The notes beneath the pieces were generated by a model, which saw only the letters and a list, made by a program, of their open reading frames with translations, did not search any database and was not told where the DNA came from. Below are positions 14,284 through 21,416 of a stretch of 40,922 bases of DNA, piece after piece. The stretch is from Komagataeibacter swingsii (lineage in GTDB: Bacteria; Pseudomonadota; Alphaproteobacteria; Acetobacterales; Acetobacteraceae). Position 1 is the first letter of the stretch. The number at the start of each line of letters is the position of its first letter. The DNA is taken from positions 1 through 40,922 of the forward strand of contig NZ_NKUB01000021.1 of the NCBI RefSeq assembly GCF_003207895.1, given 5' to 3'. The translations under genes were made by a program, and so were the position numbers.

Positions 14284-14919
14284 TTACCCCCACATTTTCC
14301 GTGCGATATCCTGCTCCTCGGCGCCGACGGCATCGGCGTAGATGGCGGTGGTGGAGAGCTGGGCGTGACCGAGCCATTTCTGCACCATGTTGAGGGGGAT
14401 GCCGCTGGAGACGGCGGCGACGCCGAAGGCATGGCGCAGGCCCTTGGGGGACGCGGCCGGGCCGGACAGGCCGGCGGCGTCCATGACCGCATGCACCGCC
14501 CGCCAGCCGGTCATGCGGGACCAGGGCCACAGCCGGGCGGCCGCTCCACGGCCCCGCCGGCGCTGGGCCTCGCGGATGCCATGCACCAGATCCAGGGCCT
14601 CGAGCAGGGAGGGGGGCACCGGCACGGCGCGATAGATCCCGTCCTGGCGCTTCTTGAGCGTGGCGAACACCAGCACGCCGCCGGCGAGATCCACCCGGTC
14701 CGCCGTCAGGGCGAGGGCCTCGGACAGGCGGCAGCCCGACCAGGCCAGGGTCATGCACAGCGTGCGGGCCTCGCGCGGCGCCTGCTCGGCCGCGCGCAGG
14801 AAGCGCGCCCGCTCGGCGACCGTGAGGTATTTGCGGCTCCCGTCGCGGTCGAACAGCTGCATCCCGCCGGGGGTGGCTGCCGGGGTCACCCGCTGTCCCT
14901 GTTTTTGGGTGCCGCTCAT
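14284..14919 (-). CDS. Tyrosine recombinase/integrase
   Basis: 211 residues. The catalytic parts of a tyrosine recombinase are visible: the first Arg in WSGCRLSEAL, a Lys in LKKRQDGIYRAVP, the RH pair in KGLRHAFGV, the LGH of MVQKWLGHAQLSTT and the nucleophile Tyr in TAIYADA. The first His of the usual HxLRH box is Lys here (KGLRH). The N-terminal SAM-like arm domain is short. It probably resolves plasmid multimers or moves a small element. It is coupled to the upstream WGR gene by an ATGA overlap. High G+C compared with the TA genes downstream. Confidence 0.88.
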   Translation of the reverse strand: MSGTQKQGQRVTPAATPGGMQLFDRDGSRKYLTVAERARFLRAAEQAPREARTLCMTLAWSGCRLSEALALTADRVDLAGGVLVFATLKKRQDGIYRAVPVPPSLLEALDLVHGIREAQRRRGRGAAARLWPWSRMTGWRAVHAVMDAAGLSGPAASPKGLRHAFGVAAVSSGIPLNMVQKWLGHAQLSTTAIYADAVGAEEQDIARKMWG

Positions 14920-15212
14920 CCGGCTGCCCTGTCGCGATAGCCCCGCCGGCGCTTGCCCCGAAGCTGGCGGGCGAGGGCGTCGAGCGCCTGCCCGGCATCA
15001 TGATGCAGTTCGCAGACCTGCCGGCCAGCCGTCCCGATCCGCCCCCACTGCCGCACCAGGGCGGTACCGCCAAACAGGTCGGGCTGTAGAGACAGATGGT
15101 AGAAGCGCCAGCAGTTGGCGGCCGGATCCACGCGCACCAGCGCCGCCGTTTCGGGGAACAGCGACAGCTGGCAAGGCGGCCGGACAGGGGCCTTCGGGGC
15201 GCGTTTGGGCAT
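14916..15212 (-). CDS. WGR-domain protein
   Basis: 98 residues from an ATG at 15212. A basic start (MPKRAPKAPVRPPCQLSLFP) leads into a WGR domain: CWRFYHLSLQPDLFGGTALV, then RQWGRIGTAGRQ and a basic C-terminal helix (ALARQLRGKRRRGYRD). WGR domains bind nucleic acid and occur in PARP-like and plasmid proteins. Being coupled to the integrase, it may be a recombination accessory or excision factor; this is inference. A longer frame to 15272 would pass through the AGTGTAACA element and is less likely. Confidence 0.8.
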   Translation of the reverse strand: MPKRAPKAPVRPPCQLSLFPETAALVRVDPAANCWRFYHLSLQPDLFGGTALVRQWGRIGTAGRQVCELHHDAGQALDALARQLRGKRRRGYRDRAAG

Positions 15213-15300
15213 ATGATCCCGAAAAGTGTAACACATGTCCCCCGCCCAGAACAGGAAAACCGCCGCTGACACGGGACGGGCCAGCCGGTTTCAGGGCCGG

Positions 15301-15331
15301 CCTGTTACACTATTACCCATAGTGTAACAGG
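15301..15331. promoter_or_regulatory. Palindromic site upstream of the WGR/integrase operon
   Basis: Two perfect 13-bp arms (CCTGTTACACTAT and its complement) around a 5-base spacer. A third half-site, AGTGTAACA, lies at 15225-15233 just before the WGR start. It could be an operator, or a core/arm site for the recombinase. Confidence 0.5.
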
Positions 15332-15608
15332 TCATGGGTCTGCCACCCCTTGAGACGTTATCACTCTCAATCCAATAGAGCCGACAACTTTAGGGGAACT
15401 GCCAGTCCGCTTTCCGACGAATTGTGTTGAAAAGCAGCTGTTTTCGCCAATCTCGGCGCCGTTTAGCGTCGGATCTTGTCAGCCTGCCTTAGCCCGGCTT
15501 TTCTGGAGAACCGTTCGCCTACGGCGTAAGTCTTTTCTTGCAATATTGCTGATTTCTAATCGAATATGCGCAATCGTAATCGGTTTTTTCGAATGAGGCG
15601 TGTTTCTA

Positions 15609-17183
15609 ATGACGGACGTAGAAAGGTCCACGCTGCTTGGCGGGCGATGGCTCGGCGATAACTTTGGTATCGATCCCTGCTGCGGCTTTCCCGTGACTAG
15701 CACGGTCGGTTCGCGCCGGGAGAGCCGCCATCATGGCTTTGAGAGCTACGAAGTTTATCCGGAAAGCATGCGACCCGTTGAGACCCCGGCCGGACATCTT
15801 CAGTTCCACCTGCGTTATGAGCCAACCAACCTCGAACTGCTGGCGCGGGTATTCGAGGCGTCAGGTCCTGACTTCGTGCGAGTCTGGATAGAGCGGGAAC
15901 CGACGGGGCAATACGCGCGCCGCGCCGCCTTCCTTTATGAGTTTCTGACGGGACTAGAACTAGAAACCGAAACGGCGGTCGGTGGCAACTATGTCTCCGC
16001 GTTGAATGACAAGCTGGTTGTTACCGCAAACCAGAACCAAGCCATCAATATTAAAAAGTGGCATGTGCGGGATAACATGCCAGGGACAAGGTATTTTTGT
16101 CCCTCCATCAGAAAAAGCCGGCCGCTGGAACTTGCCGCAGGTTTCGACATCGCCGCCAGATATACCCGCCTGCAGGAGGATTTCGGCGATGACATGCTCG
16201 CGCGGGCGGCAGTCTGGCTCACCAATCGTGAGAGCAAGGCAAGCTTTGCTATCGAGGGCGAGGCTGACCAGACCGACAAGATTTCCCTCTTCAGCCATGT
16301 GCTGGCAACCAGAACCGGCAAGGGTGCAATCCCGCTTCTCGGTCCGGCGCTCATTGAACTACAGAAGGATATTATCGGCTCGAAGACGTTCATCAGCAGT
16401 TTCGGTCCCAGAAAATCACCAGTTTTTGTAGGCGAGAACACGATACGTGGGGAGGTCGTGCATTATGTGGCGCCACCACCGGAAGACCTGAAGAACATGC
16501 TTGATGGACTAGCGGTCTTCCTCGAAAAAACCCAAGGGCAGTCACCCATCCTACGTGCTGCAGTCGCCTCCTTCGGCTTCGTCTACATTCACCCCTTGGC
16601 AGACGGGAACGGTCGGACACACCGCTACCTCATCAATGACATTCTCTGCCGGGATAACGCTATCCCGGATGGTGTCATCATTCCGGTGTCCGTTGCCATT
16701 ATGGACGACAAGACGAGCAGGCGTCACTACGATGCGATCCTTGAGCGCGTCTCAATCCCCCTGATGAGGGTCGCACGCCCGCATGTGTCTTTCGCGTCGG
16801 AAAATAAAACCTATCCGGACGGCATTCAGTCCAACCTCGTGTTTACTGGCGATGAAGCTACTCGGCCAGCTTGGCGCTATCCGGATCTTGCGCCGCATGT
16901 CGACTATCTTGGGCACGTTATCAAACTCACAATGAACGAGCACATGCAGGAGGAGGCTGACTATCTCCGACGTCACCATAGGGCACGCGGGCTAATCAAG
17001 GCCGTGCTGGACATGCCGGACAAGGATGCCGACCGCATCATTCGGAGCTTGCAGTCCAACAACTTTATCGTCGGCAAAGGCCTACGGAAAGAATTCTCAG
17101 GACCTGAAGTCATCCGACAAGTCACAGATGAAGAATGGGAAAGCTTTGTTGAGGGCGTGAGATCGGCCTTTCAGACTGACTGA
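15609..17183 (+). CDS. Fic-domain protein (AMPylator family), with built-in inhibitory helix
   Basis: 525 residues. The Fic core HPLADGNGRTHR begins at His328, matching HPFx(D/E)GNGRxxR with Leu for Phe. An inhibitory motif S-x-x-x-E-G lies at 212-217 (SFAIEG), N-terminal to the core, as in class II Fic proteins, where the Glu blocks ATP until released. Fic enzymes transfer AMP (or related groups) to Tyr/Thr/Ser of target proteins. The C-terminal 130 residues (DYLRRHHRARGLIKAVLDMP...) look helical and may be a winged-helix-like or target-binding region. Start set at 15609 (MTDVE); a GTG at 15600 is an alternative near the GAGG site. Lies 5' of a second, unrelated Fic gene on the same strand. 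Confidence 0.88.
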   Translation: MTDVERSTLLGGRWLGDNFGIDPCCGFPVTSTVGSRRESRHHGFESYEVYPESMRPVETPAGHLQFHLRYEPTNLELLARVFEASGPDFVRVWIEREPTGQYARRAAFLYEFLTGLELETETAVGGNYVSALNDKLVVTANQNQAINIKKWHVRDNMPGTRYFCPSIRKSRPLELAAGFDIAARYTRLQEDFGDDMLARAAVWLTNRESKASFAIEGEADQTDKISLFSHVLATRTGKGAIPLLGPALIELQKDIIGSKTFISSFGPRKSPVFVGENTIRGEVVHYVAPPPEDLKNMLDGLAVFLEKTQGQSPILRAAVASFGFVYIHPLADGNGRTHRYLINDILCRDNAIPDGVIIPVSVAIMDDKTSRRHYDAILERVSIPLMRVARPHVSFASENKTYPDGIQSNLVFTGDEATRPAWRYPDLAPHVDYLGHVIKLTMNEHMQEEADYLRRHHRARGLIKAVLDMPDKDADRIIRSLQSNNFIVGKGLRKEFSGPEVIRQVTDEEWESFVEGVRSAFQTD

Positions 17184-17441
17184 AGCCTGACAGGGCGAGT
17201 AAAAGGACAAGGCGCCGTGAACCGCTCTGGATTTGACCGAAACCAATCCTCATACACCTTGTAGCTACATCCGCTTTGAGGCGTCGGAGTACTGCGCTCT
17301 GACGTCGGGAAAACGGGCATTAACAATCTGTCCGATAATCCATATTACCGGACAGGTTTGGGGCGGGGAGAATTTTTCATCCACGTCACCTGTAGCCACC
17401 CGCACAATCTGGCAGAACCTTACGCAAGGGCCTACTTCTGG

Positions 17442-17483
17442 CTAACATGATTAAGGTTTTAACATAAATCTTAATCATGTTAG
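17442..17483. promoter_or_regulatory. Inverted repeat before the second fic gene
   Basis: Perfect 14-bp arms, CTAACATGATTAAG and its complement, with a 14-base AT-rich spacer. The right arm covers an ATG at 17477, which argues that translation starts later (17516) and that this is an operator. Another 7-bp repeat, CTGTCCG/CGGACAG, lies at 17328-17355; otherwise 17184-17441 shows no gene. Confidence 0.6.
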
Positions 17484-17515
17484 GGAAATCCGGTGTCAGG
17501 AAAAGGTTGGGCAGG

Positions 17516-18709
17516 ATGAAGCGTGAGGATCTGGCCGGCGGGATCCGGGAATGTCTGCAGCGGCTGCCCGCCCCCTATGCCCAGCATTACGGGGTCGTGC
17601 CCCCGCCGCCGCCTGAAGCGGGCGTTATGCTGGGCGATGCCGCCGCCCGCCATGGGCAGGCCCTGTCCGCCCTGGGTGAAATCGCCGCCCTCGCCCGCAC
17701 CCTGCCTGATCCGTACCTGATCAGCCGCGTCCTGAGCCGTCAGGAAGCCCTCAGCAGTTCCGCCCTGGAAGGCACCCACAGCACCCTCAATGAGCTTCTG
17801 GTGGTCGATGAGGACGACCAGGGCGCTTCCCATGCCACACGGCAGGTCCGCGACTATGCGCGAACCTTGGAGCAGTTCCTGCCACAGGCCTGTAGCGAAG
17901 GCCCGGCCTTATTCCGTCTGCCCACCGTGCTGGCGCTCCATCAGGCGGTCATGCAGCACGACCCGGCCTATCGCGGGACACCGGGCACCCTGCGCCAGGA
18001 CGTGGTCTGGATCGGCGGGACAGGGCATATCGCCTATTCGACCTATAACCCGCCCCCGCCTGACCAGGTGGCAGCCTGTCTGGAGGCCTCCCTGAACTAC
18101 ATGCAGGCCGACGGGATGCAGCAGATGACCCAGTCCCTCATCACCCGGCTGGCCATCGCCCATGCCCATTTCGAGGCCGTGCATCCGTTCAACGACGGCA
18201 ATGGCCGGGTTGGCCGCCTGCTGCTGCCGCTGATGATGGCCGCTGACGGTCAGGTCCCCCTGTATCTTTCTCCCTATATCGAGGCCCACAGACAGGACTA
18301 TTACGCGGCGCTCAAACGGGCCCAGCAACGGCTCGACTGGCCGCCCCTGATCGGGTTCCTGTCAGACGCCATCATCCGGACCGTCACCGAAGTGCAGGTC
18401 ACCCGGCAGGCAACCCAGGCCCTGAAGGCCACATGGCGGCAGCGCCGGGCTTTCCGTAAGGGCTCGGCCGCGCTGCGCGCGCTGGACCTGCTGACCGATT
18501 ATCCCGTCCTGACGGCCAGCCGCCTTGGCCATCTGCTGGACATCACGCCCCCGGCCGCCCAGACGGCCCTTGCCCAGCTCTGCCAGGTCGGGATACTGAC
18601 CGAACGCACCGGCCATGCCCGCAACCGGATCTATGCCGCCGAAGACGTGCTCACGATCCTCAATCGTCCCTTCGGGGAAGAACCGGCACTGCCAGACCCA
18701 TCGTCATAA
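17516..18709 (+). CDS. Fic-domain protein with C-terminal winged helix
   Basis: 397 residues. Fic core HPFNDGNGRVGR at His223 is canonical. The inhibitory motif SSALEG at 81-86 gives class II autoinhibition. The segment after the core (PLYLSPYIEAHRQDYYAAL) is the usual Fic flap/helix. The last 90 residues (LDLLTDYPVLTASRLGHLLD, then LAQLCQVGILTERTG) form a winged-helix DNA-binding domain, as in many Fic/DOC proteins that also act as regulators. It could autoregulate through the repeat at 17442-17483 (inference). The ATG at 17516 follows a GGGCAGG site; a longer form starting at 17477 is possible. Confidence 0.88.
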   Translation: MKREDLAGGIRECLQRLPAPYAQHYGVVPPPPPEAGVMLGDAAARHGQALSALGEIAALARTLPDPYLISRVLSRQEALSSSALEGTHSTLNELLVVDEDDQGASHATRQVRDYARTLEQFLPQACSEGPALFRLPTVLALHQAVMQHDPAYRGTPGTLRQDVVWIGGTGHIAYSTYNPPPPDQVAACLEASLNYMQADGMQQMTQSLITRLAIAHAHFEAVHPFNDGNGRVGRLLLPLMMAADGQVPLYLSPYIEAHRQDYYAALKRAQQRLDWPPLIGFLSDAIIRTVTEVQVTRQATQALKATWRQRRAFRKGSAALRALDLLTDYPVLTASRLGHLLDITPPAAQTALAQLCQVGILTERTGHARNRIYAAEDVLTILNRPFGEEPALPDPSS

Positions 18710-19086
18710 AAAAACCTCGCTTCACAATATCCGTTTTGACAACTTTAATAAAAATGGCTGGAAGTCTGTCCCATTCAGACTTCCTGACAAAAACCGACAT
18801 ATAGCCCTTATTCTCGCATAGCTTTGCTCTGTCCCAACCTGACTATAATCTGTTTGGGACAAACTTAATTCAAATGGACGACATGGGGGGGATTTTCTTG
18901 TCTGGTATCAAGAAAAATGACTAGAAAGCAGTCATTCGTGCAATAGAGGTTCGCGATGGTAATGCGTCCAAGTCAGCCTATCCATCAAGCGTGACGATGC
19001 TTTGCAGATGGACGCCTGTATCTAAAAAGTTTTCTACCCGATATACTGGTTTTTCGTAACTGTCTATAAAAGGAACTATCGTTTCA
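18710..19086. other. Gene-free stretch with inverted repeats
   Basis: Contains a perfect 9-bp inverted repeat (GGAAGTCTG/CAGACTTCC, 18760-18784) that may end transcription of the Fic gene, and a 7-bp pair GTCCCAA/TTGGGAC at 18831-18860. No protein frame or RNA gene is recognised. Base composition drops towards AT-rich at the right end. Confidence 0.4.
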
Positions 19087-19468
19087 ATGAATAAAATTAT
19101 AAGAAAAATAATTAATGTTGCTGTAAATTATTTAAAACTAAATCATATATTCGGAAATTCCAGCCACAAAGAGAAAATAAAAACTATTGCTTTTGGGAGA
19201 TTTATACAGGTTATTTTTATAATAATTCCTATAATTGAATATAAATTATTTCACATCAAATCATCTCTTTCTATATATAAATAGTTTTTTTATAATTTAT
19301 GCGTTATATTCCATTCCCGTTTTTATAATTTACAAGTGCTTTATGGAAAAAACAGATGATGAGGATGCTGGAGTCCAGATTATATTATATCTGGTAGATC
19401 TTTTTTCAACTGTGTTTGTGTGTGGAATGGCCCTTAAATTCGGACACAACATAAACTTGCTTCCATAA
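19087..19468 (+). pseudogene. AT-rich membrane protein gene, apparently frameshifted
   Basis: Two overlapping frames (19087-19284 and 19235-19468) each give part of a hydrophobic protein: first FIQVIFIIIPIIEYKLF, then INSFFIIYALYSIPVFIIYK and LVDLFSTVFVCGMALKF. Joining them near the TATATA/T7 tract at 19271-19292 gives one polypeptide with about three membrane segments. The A+T content is far above that of the neighbours, pointing to foreign origin. Whether the break is a mutation, programmed slippage or a sequencing error cannot be told. No family recognised. Confidence 0.4.
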
Positions 19469-19797
19469 ACATATTTCAATGTCTGCTTTTCGAAAGCATT
19501 TTTGATCTCCGATCTGACCAATATGAGGGCGTAAGCCGACATCCTACTCCTGATAATTACCATTATCAGAGGTAGCGATGCGCGACGGATTTCTACGTCA
19601 AACCTGCCTATCAAAGAAATGGTCCATACACTACAAAGAGGACACTTCCGGTAGAGCTGCTCCTTCTTTCACATCAAACGCCCAAACACGAAATTCCTGA
19701 CAGGTCCGTTTTACGCCACTCGGGAGGACCTTACTCCATCGCCATGTAACTTACATACCTCGGTCTCCGCCAATCCCGGTGCGATTCAATTCATGAA
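19469..19797. other. Gene-free stretch
   Basis: Between the membrane-gene remnant and the last lipoprotein gene. It holds a perfect hairpin CTGATAAT-TACC-ATTATCAG at 19550-19569. No clear gene on either strand. Confidence 0.4.
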
Positions 19798-20796
19798 TCA
19801 AGGCGTACATTGATTTTTATTCAATACCCCGAACCAAGAAACGAATGGAACTGTCTGCCCATCAATGGTCGTTATTTTTTGCACGGTAACTGCCACAGCA
19901 TTGTCTTCTTTGGTTGCATTATATCCAGCCACTATATACCAGTTTCCTGCAGGAAGATTATTAAAATTAAAATGCCCTCTCGATGGGCAAGTATTAGGGC
20001 CATCTGCAGGGCACGAAATATGAGGAATAAATGGCATAACCGAAGATTCAACCCATCGGGGATCATTCAATGTATGATAGCTATGCAACAAGTAATAATG
20101 TTTCATTTTTTCTGAAAGATTATACATATAATCATTTTCAGGAAGAAGGTCTATTGTAAAATTTCGAGAAGGGTTATCGTGATATGAACTTTCTATTGGA
20201 TAAGAATCATATGTTCCATTAGGAACTTGATAGTTATGATATTTTTCAAAATATCCTCCACTAACACATCCTTTAATAGAAGCGCTCCCTTTTTTCTTTG
20301 CCCATGATACTTCATTTATATTTAATGGTATTTTTGGTGGCGTAGGCTGCACACAACCAAAAAGAAGAAGCGACGAAGATATTGCAAAAAACAATCTTTT
20401 AACATTGTTATTTTCTATCCTTTCTTGATCTGTCAAATTTTTATTGCTTGGCATTGCCTTTACCGCATTTGACTCGTTGTACGCAGCCTTGACCGACTTT
20501 TCGAAACTATTCGTTAGGGACAAAATCTCGCCCGCTTCATTCGTATCAAAATCATTACTGATCGCATGGTTTGCAGTTGATGGATCACGGGACACGACAC
20601 CTGACGTAGATCCGGAATTAATTGTGATATTTGACCCAATAGAAGAGAGGCTGTTCGATGAAGTCATACCAATTACTGGTGCCGCAAATCCGCTTACATT
20701 AGCTCCTCCATAAAAAGTTTTTCTTTTTGTATTTTCTATTCCTTGATCCGGCCCTGTATTTCCACCACTACCAAGATTTCCATCTTGATGAATCAA
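19798..20796 (-). CDS. Orphan exoprotein C-terminus fused in frame to a lipoprotein
   Basis: 332 residues. Residues about 6-128 nearly duplicate the last 125 residues of the large exoprotein (NLGSGGNTGP...SLSSIGSNI...GSTSGVVSRDPSTANHAISN...NLTDQERI). Without a stop, the frame continues through KRLFFAISSSLLLFGC, a lipoprotein-type signal with Cys, into a domain very like the upstream lipoprotein (KGCVSGG, NFTIDLLPE, LNDPRWVESS, NLPAGNWYIVAGYN, TIDGQTVPFVSW). The start is a TTG overlapping the previous stop (TTGA). An internal TTG before FFAISS could give the lipoprotein alone. The layout resembles orphan CT/immunity cassettes behind CdiA genes, but function is unproven. Confidence 0.6.
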   Translation of the reverse strand: MIHQDGNLGSGGNTGPDQGIENTKRKTFYGGANVSGFAAPVIGMTSSNSLSSIGSNITINSGSTSGVVSRDPSTANHAISNDFDTNEAGEILSLTNSFEKSVKAAYNESNAVKAMPSNKNLTDQERIENNNVKRLFFAISSSLLLFGCVQPTPPKIPLNINEVSWAKKKGSASIKGCVSGGYFEKYHNYQVPNGTYDSYPIESSYHDNPSRNFTIDLLPENDYMYNLSEKMKHYYLLHSYHTLNDPRWVESSVMPFIPHISCPADGPNTCPSRGHFNFNNLPAGNWYIVAGYNATKEDNAVAVTVQKITTIDGQTVPFVSWFGVLNKNQCTP

Positions 20797-21416
20797 GGAT
20801 TACAAGTCTTATCCAATGCACCAACCCAAGATACAAATGGAACCGTCTGCCCCTCAATTGTTGTTATCTTTTGCGTTAAAGCAATTTTCCCTCTCTGTTC
20901 AGGGGTAGAATTATAGCCAGCCACAATATACCACGTCCCGGCAGGGAGATTAGAAAAAATAAAGTGTCCTGCAGATGTACAGATTGTAGGACCAGCATCG
21001 GGACAAGAAAAATGAGGTATAAAATTAATAATTGACGAATCAACCCACCGTGGATCGTTTAGATCCTTATAGCTATGTAACCTTAGGCTATAAACATGCA
21101 TTTTTTTAGATAACTCATGCATATATCCGCTCTCTGGTAGAAGATCTATCGTAAAACTACGCTGAGGATTTTCTACAGATGATCCTTTATCAGGGTATGA
21201 CATATAAGTACCGTCCGGTATTTGATAACTATGATATTTTGTAAATTCTGCCCCACTAACACATCCTTTAATGGATGAATTTCCTATTTTCTTTGCCCAC
21301 GCCACTTCACCACTATTAAATGGAATTCTTGGTGGTTCTGGGCTTACACATCCACATAATGGAGATAATGCGATAAGTGTAATACACATGTTTTTAATAT
21401 CGTTAATTTTTATCAT
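20793..21416 (-). CDS. Lipoprotein following the exoprotein (possible immunity/partner)
   Basis: 207 residues. A signal sequence with LIALSPLCGC gives a lipobox-like Cys near residue 23. The mature domain has KKIGNSSIKGCVSGAEF, QRSFTIDLLPES, LNDPRWVDSSIINFIPHFSC, a Cys pair (DAGPTICTSAGHF), then FSNLPAGTWYIVAGYNST and TIEGQTVPFVSWVGAL. The NLPAGxWYIVAGYN stretch looks like a beta-sandwich, carboxypeptidase-regulatory-like domain. The start overlaps the exoprotein stop by 14 bases, so it is made with it. AT-rich. It could anchor, protect against or process the exoprotein tail; there is no direct evidence. Confidence 0.72.
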   Translation of the reverse strand: MIKINDIKNMCITLIALSPLCGCVSPEPPRIPFNSGEVAWAKKIGNSSIKGCVSGAEFTKYHSYQIPDGTYMSYPDKGSSVENPQRSFTIDLLPESGYMHELSKKMHVYSLRLHSYKDLNDPRWVDSSIINFIPHFSCPDAGPTICTSAGHFIFSNLPAGTWYIVAGYNSTPEQRGKIALTQKITTIEGQTVPFVSWVGALDKTCNP

